NCBI GenBank assembly: GCA_903231505.1 | Contig: CAFBRK010000029.1 | Location: 1 to 64,000 of the forward strand | Direction of reading: 5' to 3' | Length of the DNA stretch: 64,000 nt | Source of the DNA: Olavius algarvensis associated proteobacterium Delta 3 | Lineage (GTDB): Bacteria > Desulfobacterota > Desulfobacteria > Desulfobacterales > CAFBRK01 | Shown here: piece by piece, positions 16,099-23,754 of the stretch | How positions within the stretch are numbered: position 1 is the stretch's first letter | Layout: every line of letters begins with the position of its first letter | The notes under the pieces: generated by a model | What the model saw: only the letters and a program-made list of their open reading frames with translations | Database searches by the model: none | What the model was told of the DNA's origin: nothing | Made by a program: the position numbers and the translations under genes

Positions 16099-16641
16099 TT
16101 ATATTTCATCAAACCCAAAAATCGATGTCTGCATTCTTTTGACACCTGAAAGCGCTCTTTCACTAAGATTCATATACACTCTAAGATCACGCTCTTTCTT
16201 TTTATATTTTCTTACCTCTTCTTCTGACCAGAAGAGTAACGACTTTCGTCAGAAAATGTCCACAATGCTTGGTTCTTTCGTATTTGCAAGGGTCACCATA
16301 GGAGCGCAGAACATAGGATCGGATCCATCAGGCAAACGTTTAATATTCAATTCACTGTCAATTTCGATCTCAATCTGTTTGCCGCTGTAGGCGCAGTTTG
16401 CCTGAATAGTAAAAGATAATTTCTTTTTTTGTAATCTCCCATACACGAAGGGAGCCGCGAATGCGTCGGCGCCTCAGGCGGCAAAAAATTGCTCGCCGGA
16501 AGAGGCGGTCATTCTGAATCCTGTGTTTTCAAGAGAAAGGGGATAAGCCCAATTGATCCCCTCGCCATCGCTTCGATAAATGAATGTTTTTAAGTTTTCA
16601 AGTCCCTTATTTTCCCTGCTCTGCAATCCAGGATTTAACAT
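16099..16641 (-). CDS. saoL: MerB-like organometal lyase, putative selenoprotein with two Sec (UGA) codons
   Basis: One frame runs from ATG 16641 to TAA 16099 (180 codons), interrupted only by TGA at 16474-16476 (residue 56) and 16249-16251 (residue 131). It aligns with the MerB alkylmercury lyase core. UGAD at 56-59 sits where MerB has Cys96-Ala-Leu-Asp99. QANC (Cys83) matches MerB Cys117. IFU at 131 followed by RKSLLFWS sits where MerB has Cys159 before HVHFFAS. Thus the catalytic Cys/Asp/Cys would be Sec/Asp/Sec. A SECIS-like hairpin follows UGA 131. The MerB N-terminal winged helix is absent. The start overlaps the thioredoxin-like gene by 35 bases, so the true start is uncertain. From memory this corresponds to the SaoL family; a pseudogene is the alternative. 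Confidence 0.75.
16212..16239 (-). promoter_or_regulatory. Bacterial SECIS hairpin for the second UGA
   Basis: On the coding strand CTCTTCT and AGAAGAG form a perfect 7-bp stem with loop GGTCAGA, extended by TTA/TAA past a bulged G. The loop starts 19 nt after the UGA and begins GGU, close to the geometry of the E. coli fdhF SECIS (17 nt, loop AGGUCU). Confidence 0.7.
16436..16454 (-). promoter_or_regulatory. Candidate SECIS hairpin for the first UGA
   Basis: CTCCC and GGGAG on the coding strand form a 5-bp stem with loop TTCGTGTAT, about 20 nt after the UGA at 16474-16476. A second possible stem, GCCG-A-CG/CG-CGGC, lies closer to the UGA at 16454-16470. Weaker than the other SECIS candidate. 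Confidence 0.4.
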
Positions 16642-16849
16642 CCTCCTTATCAGGAATCTTGCCGACGGACTTGACGTCACCATCCACGACCACCGCCGGT
16701 GTGCCGAACACACCATAGCCGGCGATCTTCATTATGTCGGTGATTTTCTCCACATCGGCGGCCACGCCCGCTTCTTCCACCGCCTCCTGGACCACTTTTG
16801 CCGTCTCCTGACACTTGCGGCAGCCAGGACCCAACACTTTGATTTCCAT
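16607..16849 (-). CDS. Small thioredoxin-like protein (redox-active disulfide protein 2 type)
   Basis: An 80-residue protein starting at MEIKVLGPGCRKCQ with AAAGGA as ribosome-binding site. The redox pair is Cys10-x-x-Cys13 (GCRKC), followed by a helix (QETAKVVQEAVEEAG), VEKITDIMKIAGYGVFGTPAVVVDG with the cis-Pro, and VGKIPDKEDVKSWI. It belongs to the short thioredoxin group often paired with DUF318 permeases and ArsR regulators, and would supply reducing power. It follows the permease by 32 bases, and its 3' end overlaps the MerB-like gene. In SAO clusters a thioredoxin-like protein (SaoT) plays this part. Confidence 0.88.
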   Translation of the reverse strand: MEIKVLGPGCRKCQETAKVVQEAVEEAGVAADVEKITDIMKIAGYGVFGTPAVVVDGDVKSVGKIPDKEDVKSWIAEQGK

Positions 16850-16881
16850 TATGATATTCCTTTCTCTATGCTGTTTATGGT

Positions 16882-18054
16882 TCAAGCAGCCCATACGCCG
16901 TACAGCATCCCGGCGATGGTCGACATGATTATGATGATCGCGCAAAAAGTAGCCGTTTTTTTAACTCCCATGACACTGCCGATCACCAGCATGTTCGGCA
17001 GACTGAGTGCCGGTCCGGCCAACAACAACGCCAGGGCCGGCCCCTTGCCCATGCCGGCCCCCAGGAGCCCTTGCAAAATGGGTACTTCGGTCAGAGTGGC
17101 GAAATACATCAAGGCGCCGGCCATGGAGGCGATCAAGTTGGCCCAGATGGAGTTGCCGCCCAGAAGAGACTGAATCCACTGCTCGGGAATCAACGCCGGA
17201 TGGCCGGGACGGCCCAGCATGAAGCCGGCCACCAGCACGCCTCCGGCCAGGAGCGGAAAGATCTGCTTCATGAAACCCCAGGTGGCATCCACCCAGGTCT
17301 TGCACTCGTCTTTGGTGAACCAGGCATTTAGCATGAAACCCAGCACGATCAGCAGGGCGACGGTAATGTACCATTTGGCGGCAAAGATTATCGGCCACAG
17401 ACCGGTAGATCCGGGCGCCGGCCTGGCAAAGGCGGCAAATACCAGGATCAGCACCATGGTCAGTAGGTACAGGGTGTCCTGAAAAAGGGTGCGATCCTTG
17501 GCTTCGGCATCCGGTACATAGATCTGCCCGGTCGCGCGGGCCATATCGTCTTTGCGAAAAATCAGTGCCATGAGCAGACCGGTCACTATGGCGAAGAAGA
17601 CCGCACCCACGGCCCGGGCCAATCCCAGCTGCCAGCCCAGGATTTTGGCCGTCAGGGTAATGGCCAGTACATTGACCGCAGGTCCGGAATACAAAAATGC
17701 CGTGGCCGGCCCGATACCCGCCCCGCGGGTGTAAATCCCGGCAAAAAGCGGCAGCACCGTGCAGGAACACACCGCCAGGATGGTGCCCGACACCGAAGCC
17801 ACCGAGTAGGACAAGATCTTGCCGGCCTGTGCCCCGAAGTACTTAAGCACCGAGGCTTGTGAAACGAACACGGCGATGGCTCCCGCAATAAAAAAGGCTG
17901 GAATCAGGCAGGTCAGAACATGCTCCCGCGCATAGTCCTGCAACATCATGAAGGCTTCCAGCCCGGATTGCCGGATTACCGGATGGCTCCAGGGTACATA
18001 ATAGGCGGCCGCAAAAACCCCAACGATCAACAACAGCCGGGTACGCTCTTTCAT
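16882..18054 (-). CDS. Permease, COG0701/DUF318 family
   Basis: A 390-residue inner-membrane protein with about eleven hydrophobic segments in two homologous halves. The cysteine-containing motif ILAVCSCTVLPLFAGIYTRGAGIGPATAFLYSGPAVN (near 90-125) is the family hallmark, repeated in weaker form as PILQGLLGAGMGKGPALALLLAGPALSLPNM (near 325-355). Relatives export arsenicals or other metal species. Being in one operon with an ArsR regulator, a thioredoxin-like protein and a MerB-like lyase, it is the likely efflux pump for the released metal or organometal (the SaoE role in SAO systems). Confidence 0.9.
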   Translation of the reverse strand: MKERTRLLLIVGVFAAAYYVPWSHPVIRQSGLEAFMMLQDYAREHVLTCLIPAFFIAGAIAVFVSQASVLKYFGAQAGKILSYSVASVSGTILAVCSCTVLPLFAGIYTRGAGIGPATAFLYSGPAVNVLAITLTAKILGWQLGLARAVGAVFFAIVTGLLMALIFRKDDMARATGQIYVPDAEAKDRTLFQDTLYLLTMVLILVFAAFARPAPGSTGLWPIIFAAKWYITVALLIVLGFMLNAWFTKDECKTWVDATWGFMKQIFPLLAGGVLVAGFMLGRPGHPALIPEQWIQSLLGGNSIWANLIASMAGALMYFATLTEVPILQGLLGAGMGKGPALALLLAGPALSLPNMLVIGSVMGVKKTATFCAIIIIMSTIAGMLYGVWAA

Positions 18055-18129
18055 TCCTCATCTTCCTTTTCTGCGGCCTCGCCTAACGATCCTGGATATG
18101 GGGGGGGCGTTTCTAATTCATGTTTCGTC

Positions 18130-18143
18130 ATATAGCGATATAT
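18130..18143. promoter_or_regulatory. Candidate ArsR operator upstream of the permease gene
   Basis: The short palindrome ATATAGCGATATAT lies between the regulator stop and the permease start and resembles the CATATCGATAT palindrome upstream of the regulator. Binding is inferred. Confidence 0.4.
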
Positions 18144-18158
18144 AGAAGCCACCAAAAA

Positions 18159-18503
18159 TCAGGTGCCGCAGATGGTTTCACGGCGGATCTCGGGCAGCTT
18201 GGCGATGAGTGCCGCGACCTCAATGTCCTCTTCCAACCAATGCCGTAGATTCCCAAGCAAATTTGCTACATACGGATTCCTGGCGCCGTCGGCAAGCCGG
18301 TAATTGACCCATAGCCCATCCTTGGAATAGGTGATCAATCCTGCATCTTCCAATATCTTAAGGTGCTTGCTGGCGGTGGATTGGGCCAAACCCAAAGACG
18401 CTTGAATTTCACACACGCATAACACCCGGCGCTGCAGTAGTTTAATCATTTTGACACGATTGGGGTCGGACAGGGCCTTCATGACCTTTATGAACTCTTT
18501 CAT
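18159..18503 (-). CDS. ArsR/SmtB-family metalloregulator
   Basis: A 114-residue winged-helix repressor: MKALSDPNRVKMIKLLQ, Cys29-Val-Cys31 in the recognition-helix region (the ELCVC-type As/Hg/Sb sensing motif), QSTASKHLKILEDAGLI as recognition helix and wing GLWVNYRL. Further cysteine lies at the C-terminus (ETICGT). It should leave DNA when a thiophilic metal or organometal binds. It is the first gene of the minus-strand cluster with the permease, the thioredoxin-like protein and the MerB-like protein. Confidence 0.93.
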   Translation of the reverse strand: MKEFIKVMKALSDPNRVKMIKLLQRRVLCVCEIQASLGLAQSTASKHLKILEDAGLITYSKDGLWVNYRLADGARNPYVANLLGNLRHWLEEDIEVAALIAKLPEIRRETICGT

Positions 18504-18510
18504 AATACCT

Positions 18511-18527
18511 CCATATCGATATTATGG
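18511..18527. promoter_or_regulatory. Candidate ArsR operator at the regulator start
   Basis: CCATATCGATATTATGG contains the perfect 10-bp palindrome ATATCGATAT (18513-18522) and lies 8-24 bases upstream of the arsR start codon in an AT-rich promoter region. It shares CATAT..CGATAT with the sequence at 18130-18143. Confidence 0.5.
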
Positions 18528-18644
18528 AATATAATAGGCCTCCTTTCCTGCGTCAAGAGATAAAATTTCAGGGAAGCCAGAAGGAATCAGGGAGGGCGAA
18601 AAAAGGGGAGTATCTCTGCTTCACGGATAATGTGACGGGCTGCG

Positions 18645-18911
18645 TTACGATTCTGAATTCGAAAAACGGGCAGATAGCAGATTATACAGCCAGGCAAAAA
18701 TTGCTCCGCCGATAAGCCCATCCATAGCTCCCCAGGCCAAGCCGATTAAACTGCCGGACGGGGAAATGTTGAACCCGCGGTACAGGCGCCCAATCAGCGT
18801 CGGATCACCGGTTACCCCCTCAAATGCGATGATCCACCAGGTCATCGCAAAGAGGCCTATGCCCCAAATGATGCTGCAGGTAAGTGCAAACGCTTTTACA
18901 TTGAGCTTCAT
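18645..18911 (-). CDS. Small holin-like membrane protein
   Basis: An 88-residue protein with two hydrophobic helices (about 6-28 and 57-80). The connecting segment GRLYRGFNISPSGSLIGLAWGAMDGLIGGAIFAWLYNLL is conserved in a family commonly labelled 'bacteriophage holin', although it is widespread outside phages and no phage genes are near. A GGAGG-like site precedes the ATG. It directly follows an attC-like site in minus orientation, so it may be a cassette gene. The function is unproven. Confidence 0.75.
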   Translation of the reverse strand: MKLNVKAFALTCSIIWGIGLFAMTWWIIAFEGVTGDPTLIGRLYRGFNISPSGSLIGLAWGAMDGLIGGAIFAWLYNLLSARFSNSES

Positions 18912-18930
18912 TGTGGTACCTCCATTGGAT

Positions 18931-19001
18931 CGCTAACATGCTGTCCTACCTGCCCGGAACGCCTCCTGCGGCTTCGGGGGAGGCGGGTAGCGATGTTATC
19001 T
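18931..19001 (-). repeat. Isolated attC-like site on the minus strand
   Basis: On the minus strand, left core AGATAAC overlaps the stop codon of the SUKH gene, and right core GTTAGCG lies 20 bases before the holin-like start. Arms GCTACCCGCCTCC and GGAGGCGTTCCGGGCAGGTAG pair with interruptions. The arrangement stop/attC/next gene fits a two-gene cassette remnant. Confidence 0.5.
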
Positions 19002-19729
19002 TATGGTTTGTCGTTTCCCAGAGCCAGGATACTTCCTGAAATATGGTCTAAATAAGCTCTCCAGCTTTCAGAGTGAACCTGTGATGTTTTTGTTTCCATG
19101 GAATACACGAAAACTTCACCCGTTGAGCTGTTTAAATCAATATAATAAAGCTCTTCACCGCCATCGCCGCCGACAAAAAACGGGTTTTCGCAGGCCACAT
19201 CAATGTGTTGGGTAAGGGAAGGGCCATTGTTGCTGATGATCAAACTTGGGGAATGGGGCAATAGAAACTCCTCGGCAATGGATCCCTTGGGAAACGGATA
19301 GCATGTTAATGTTGATTTAAAAAACTCGGGAAGTACAATTTTTAGCTGGGATTCTATGTTTTCGATATCTTCCATTGTAATTTTCTCAATGCCGGCCGAC
19401 GAATCTCTTAACAGGAATTCCACACCTGACCTGCTGTTTTCGGCGATAGCCTTTTTGATATGCGCTGTCTGCTTTTTTGTGCTTAACCGGTTTTCAATGC
19501 ATAGCCCAATGTTCATGACAACCCCAATACCGATCCAAACAAAAGCGATGTGCAGCTTATCGATATTTGAGGCAAGCATGGTGATCATGCAAAGAATAAG
19601 TGGGGCAATCCATGCATATAGCCAAATAGATTTACAATATGATGTATGCGCCTGATTCAGACGGATTTCTTCCGTGGTCAGTAGTTCAATTTCCTGCCGT
19701 GATAGATGCTTATTCATACCTGGACGCAC
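19001..19729 (-). CDS. SMI1/KNR4 (SUKH)-domain protein with N-terminal membrane helices
   Basis: A 242-residue protein. Two membrane helices (about 36-54 and 61-80) are followed by a SUKH-type domain: MEDIENIESQLKIVLPEFFKSTLTCYPFPKG... FLLPHSP, the 'e..lp..fk..l...nG' pattern, then FFVGGDGGEELYYIDLN and VFVYSMET near the end. SUKH proteins are best known as immunity proteins against secreted or contact-dependent toxins; the membrane anchor is unusual. No toxin gene is adjacent. The attC-like site at its 3' end suggests it came in as a cassette. Confidence 0.7.
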   Translation of the reverse strand: MRPGMNKHLSRQEIELLTTEEIRLNQAHTSYCKSIWLYAWIAPLILCMITMLASNIDKLHIAFVWIGIGVVMNIGLCIENRLSTKKQTAHIKKAIAENSRSGVEFLLRDSSAGIEKITMEDIENIESQLKIVLPEFFKSTLTCYPFPKGSIAEEFLLPHSPSLIISNNGPSLTQHIDVACENPFFVGGDGGEELYYIDLNSSTGEVFVYSMETKTSQVHSESWRAYLDHISGSILALGNDKP

Positions 19730-19987
19730 TTATGATTAACACTATTGTTTCTATGAAATCTACTTTTGCGCACAATTTTCAAGACGGCCTGATGATACGA
19801 TATTCGCTTTCAGACCGCAATGAATCGTTCTTCGGATTATGGAGACCTGTCAATGGGACACACGTTGTGTCTTTGCAGGTAGAGGCGACTCTCAGAAAGA
19901 TTGCTGGAAGGTAACGGGTTGACGGATATCGGTGCCGAGACACGACCTTTTTGGGGCGGGGATCTAACTCTGCCTTGGCTATTCCAA

Positions 19988-21343
19988 TTATTGTACCTGT
20001 AGCTTGCCGATGATACCATATTCCGGGTCCCAAACCTGGCCTTTGCCATCGAATGCGAAGGTTCGCCCCCAGATGGAAACATGCCCGTCTTTCGGGTTTA
20101 TGCCGGAAGTGGTATGTGTTTCAACACGTTGATTTTTCTCATGAAAGCCGGTGGCCACAAACCTGCCGTTCTCATAGCGGAGGGTATAGGTTTCGCCGGC
20201 CTTGATGGTGCCCAGGGGGTCGGTTTGCCAGCTGCCGCTCCAGGCGGCGTCATCCAATTGGCCGGACTGCAGGAAAATCTGCACTTCCTTGCCGCTTTCG
20301 ATCCAGATGATCCATTCGAACAAAGAGGTGGGTGCAGAACCGGTCGATGGGATGGCGGCCGGCTTGGGTTCCCCGCTTGTAACCTGGAATGGGACATGGG
20401 CCACCTCGATCCCGTTATCGTCCGTGTCATGGAGGCGAAAATCATACTCGCCGGGGGATGATGGGGCTGTGAATGTAAACTCGCCCACTGGTTTGTTTTC
20501 TAGATAAAAATAGACCATGTCATGCCGATCGTTTTCCGCTTCATTACCATGGGGGATGGCCGAGGGGATGATGCCTATCCAGGCGTTGGAGGAAAACGAT
20601 GAATGTCCGGTAAATCGCACCAAAATCTTTTCACCCGGTGAAAACCTGTCTCTGGGGATATAAATCGCAGGTTGCGGTTCTTCCGTTGAAGGGGACGGTC
20701 CATCGTTTTGCCCATCATTCCCCATTGCCGTGGTTGGTGTTGAAGGGGACGGTTCATCGCTTCGCCCATCATCTCCCATTGCCGGGGTTGGTGATGATAA
20801 AGGTGTTTGAGGAACGGGTTTCCCGCCGGTGGCAACTGAAGCAACCTCCTTAGCCTCTATCAGGGCTCGCCGGCGAAACCCGTCATGAATCAGATATGAC
20901 AGGGTCTCCGGATCGGTCACCGCGGCAATTTTCCATCGCTGTTCAGAACGGACCAGGATGGCGGCATAGTCCCGGGTTTGATCAACGGTTTGTATTTCGC
21001 CGTTATCTGCTATCCCGGATACGGTAGACAAAAGCGTGTATCTGGCCACCGCAAAGCCATCATCTGCTGCAACACTAAAATCGTTTACCTCATAACTCAC
21101 GGTATCGAATTTTTTCCACAGTTCAGTGGTGATTTCTATCCGGAGGGCCAGCTCCTCCGGGGTCATTCTGCTGGTGTCCTGGGCGGCATAATATTCCGGC
21201 AGGTTCTCTTCCTGGGAGAGCCGGTAATAGTTCAGCAGCGCTTCATGGACTTCCGACGAAGCGAGAGCGCCAAGCGGCAGCAGGATGATGATCAGAGCGG
21301 CACTAATATTTAATAAGCGTTTCATAACCTTGCACTTCAACAA
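19988..21343 (-). CDS. Exported protein with NTF2-like N-terminal region, unknown function
   Basis: A 451-residue protein; signal peptide KRLLNISAALIIILLPLGALAS. Residues ~28-165 look NTF2/nuclear-transport-like and include YRLSQEENLPEYYAAQD and RWKIAAVTDPETL. A Pro/Ser-rich linker (near 175-225) holds two imperfect copies of TPAMGDDGRSDEPSPST. The C-terminal half is beta-rich: IYIPRDRFSPGEKILVRFTG... AWIGIIPS resembles a domain of invertebrate-type extracellular adhesion proteins. The 5' end overlaps the preceding large secreted-protein gene by 41 bases, so the two are translated from one message. Role unknown. Confidence 0.75.
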   Translation of the reverse strand: MLKCKVMKRLLNISAALIIILLPLGALASSEVHEALLNYYRLSQEENLPEYYAAQDTSRMTPEELALRIEITTELWKKFDTVSYEVNDFSVAADDGFAVARYTLLSTVSGIADNGEIQTVDQTRDYAAILVRSEQRWKIAAVTDPETLSYLIHDGFRRRALIEAKEVASVATGGKPVPQTPLSSPTPAMGDDGRSDEPSPSTPTTAMGNDGQNDGPSPSTEEPQPAIYIPRDRFSPGEKILVRFTGHSSFSSNAWIGIIPSAIPHGNEAENDRHDMVYFYLENKPVGEFTFTAPSSPGEYDFRLHDTDDNGIEVAHVPFQVTSGEPKPAAIPSTGSAPTSLFEWIIWIESGKEVQIFLQSGQLDDAAWSGSWQTDPLGTIKAGETYTLRYENGRFVATGFHEKNQRVETHTTSGINPKDGHVSIWGRTFAFDGKGQVWDPEYGIIGKLQVQ

Positions 21344-23378
21344 AGATTCCTTTCATATCCCGGTATCCGTCCTTATCGGTTACCGCAACAACCAGCTGGA
21401 CTGAGCTGGTTTTAACTTCGGCCCGGCCTGCCTTGAAGGTGTCGGCCGCATGTTCGAACGTGTGCTGGAGAGTTCCCACGGTGGCCATCAGGGCAGCCTT
21501 TTTGGCATGGAGCAGCAGCTTGTATTGCAGCGGCATTTTCTCCCCCTGAACGCCGGCAGCCTCTCCCACGTCGAGGGCGAAGTCGATGGCGCCGTCAATC
21601 AAACGGGCCCCGTCAAGCAGGATGGAGCCGAGCCGAAAGGCCTTTTCATAATCGGCAAACTCATTGTCGACCAGGTCTGCCTGGCCCATTTTGAAGGCCT
21701 GGTCGGAGGTGTGTTTATGGACGTTGGCCACAGTCTTGTAACCGGATTCAATTGCATCGCCAAATTTGCGCAGTTTGATATTTCCGGTTTTAAGCTTGGC
21801 CGCAAATTTGACAAGCTCCCATTCGGAAGCATAAGGAATGTAACCGGGTGAATTGGGATCCGCGTCAAGGTTCTCAACGTAAGTGTCGGCCTCAGAAAGG
21901 CTTGGTAGCTGACTGGCGATCTTATTACCGTACCGTGCTGAAACTTCATCCGTCAAATAATCATCTGCCGTTTTGATCAGAACTTTTTTTCCGGCATTTT
22001 CCCATTCCTGGTAAATTTTCTTTGTAAGCTCCAGTTCTATATACTCGGTGGTGTTCGGAGCCATCCAGCCGAATTTCATCTGCTTTTGATGTTCCTTTGA
22101 ATAAGCATAGAGATTTTTCTGGGAATACCCCTCCCAGTCAAGCCCGTCATACCGGATCGTTCCGCTCTCCGGAATCACCGTGTAAAAATCGACGTTACCG
22201 TCCGGGTCCTCGACGTTCACTTCGAAAACTTTATAGGACTCTTGCCAGGCCAGTTCCGTTTTCCCGAGGGGTTTAATTGACAAAATTTTCGGTGCCGGCG
22301 AAAGAAGCGGCAGCGAGACCGGTGTGCCGGGGGTATCTTTCGGCCAGATGGAAAGCATCATGTTATCTACCGGCAGGGAGGGAGAAACCTTTGATTCACT
22401 CCTGACCTCCACCTGAAAACGACCGGATTCATCGAGAATTCCGGAAAAGACCCGGACCCCGAATGTTCCCGGCCGGGTTCGGTCGCCAACCTTGGCAAGG
22501 ACCGGGAACCGTTGGCCCCCGACCGGTTCATTGTTCGGATTGTCGATCACAGCATTACCGGTAACAACGATTTTCTCGGAACCGTTCAATAAGAGCGGTT
22601 TGTCAGGCGGATTGAATGTGATCTCCAGAATTTGAAGTTCGGAGCCCAGGCAGCGGTCGCCGGCCGGATCGCACCCTTTTGAGCATTTTGTGACGGCATA
22701 GGTGCACTCGGCGGTCAGGGGATCATAAGATACGCCTTCATGAAGTGAGGAGTCCCGGCAAAACCGTTGCTTCTTGCATTTCTGATCGTACGCATCGTAT
22801 TTCCCTGGGGAATCGGACTTTTCGAGTGGAGACATCCGGACAACGATGTCATAGTCTTTTTTTTCCGACGGGACGACCCGGACGGTAACTGTTTCAGGCC
22901 GGAACATATCGGGCAGGGTTACCTCTATGGTGTAGGTACCCTCCTTCATGTTTGCATAGGTGGTATCGCCTGAAAAGCCTCCACGGACATCCGGGGATGA
23001 GTCACCCTCTTTGTATAGAGACAGGATCGGAGCCAATGGCTTCCCGGTATCGGAATTTAGCGCCGTAATGGAGATATCTCTCAGTTCGTTGTCGACGCTG
23101 GCACAGGTCTCCTCACAGGACTGGTTTAGATATTCGGCGGTCAGGGCATATTTTTTCCACTCGCCGCTCTTTGATTGACATCCGGCAACACATTGCTGAT
23201 AGGTTTTGGAGTCCGGGTTCAGGGGATGGATGTCTGCACGTACACATGTGGTCGGGAAGAGTAGAGAAACACAGAAGGTCCAGGCAAAACAGGAAAGAAG
23301 CGTTCGTATTATCCGCTTCCCAAAGCTTGACGTTATCGTCAGAGGAATGCCGGAGCTGATTACCGTGCCACGTATCAT
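21303..23378 (-). CDS. Large Cys-containing exported protein, unknown function
   Basis: A 691-residue protein. A long signal sequence (hydrophobic TLLSCFAWTFCVSLLFPTT, cleavage near residue 48) leads to a cysteine-rich N-terminal region (QQCVAGCQS, CEETCAS, CKKQRFCRDS, CTYAVTKCSKGCDPAGDRC) likely stabilised by disulfides. An Ig-like/carboxypeptidase-regulatory-type segment (TYTIEVTLPDMFRPETVTVRV) and a helical C-terminal ~200 residues follow. It is co-transcribed and overlaps the 451-residue exported protein gene. I do not recognise the family; a two-component surface or periplasmic assembly is possible. Confidence 0.7.
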   Translation of the reverse strand: MIRGTVISSGIPLTITSSFGKRIIRTLLSCFAWTFCVSLLFPTTCVRADIHPLNPDSKTYQQCVAGCQSKSGEWKKYALTAEYLNQSCEETCASVDNELRDISITALNSDTGKPLAPILSLYKEGDSSPDVRGGFSGDTTYANMKEGTYTIEVTLPDMFRPETVTVRVVPSEKKDYDIVVRMSPLEKSDSPGKYDAYDQKCKKQRFCRDSSLHEGVSYDPLTAECTYAVTKCSKGCDPAGDRCLGSELQILEITFNPPDKPLLLNGSEKIVVTGNAVIDNPNNEPVGGQRFPVLAKVGDRTRPGTFGVRVFSGILDESGRFQVEVRSESKVSPSLPVDNMMLSIWPKDTPGTPVSLPLLSPAPKILSIKPLGKTELAWQESYKVFEVNVEDPDGNVDFYTVIPESGTIRYDGLDWEGYSQKNLYAYSKEHQKQMKFGWMAPNTTEYIELELTKKIYQEWENAGKKVLIKTADDYLTDEVSARYGNKIASQLPSLSEADTYVENLDADPNSPGYIPYASEWELVKFAAKLKTGNIKLRKFGDAIESGYKTVANVHKHTSDQAFKMGQADLVDNEFADYEKAFRLGSILLDGARLIDGAIDFALDVGEAAGVQGEKMPLQYKLLLHAKKAALMATVGTLQHTFEHAADTFKAGRAEVKTSSVQLVVAVTDKDGYRDMKGIFVEVQGYETLIKY

Positions 23379-23754
23379 AATAGAATTTTAAAAGGAGTTC
23401 CGCTTGTAATTTAACCGTTACCCAAATGTCTGTTTCACGATCTTATACTGCCCCACGGTAAATCAAAATGTTCTATAGAATTTGAAATACATTCTCGCAT
23501 GAAATCCGGGAAATTGCAAAATGTCCCGCTCAATTTATAAGTAACTGAGGTGAAAAGATTGGAAAGGAAAAGAATTTACATGGAAGAGATCAGAAGCCGA
23601 GCCATTGGAAAGCATTCGAACCGGGAATGCCGAGGAGAAGAAGTTTTCTATAATTTGATGTGAATGGTCACCGTGGTGTTGCTCGTGCGCCATGTGACGC
23701 CTTTACTGTGTTTATGGGGTCGTCCTCTAATGGGCGTCCGCAATTCTCCCAATT
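23379..23754. other. Intergenic DNA at the end of the minus-strand cassette array
   Basis: No gene was recognised. No convincing attC site follows the MalY-like gene here, so the array boundary on this side is unclear. Confidence 0.4.

Noticed and set aside
16099..16641. Reading the MerB-like region as two or three unrelated short open frames or a pseudogene
   Set aside because: All pieces share one frame, only TGA interrupts, and both TGA fall on MerB catalytic positions with a SECIS-like hairpin after one. Pseudogene status stays possible but less likely.
16961..17770. Minus-strand 269-codon frame inside the permease gene
   Set aside because: It is an alternate frame of the permease, rich in Arg/Gly/His, with no membrane segments.
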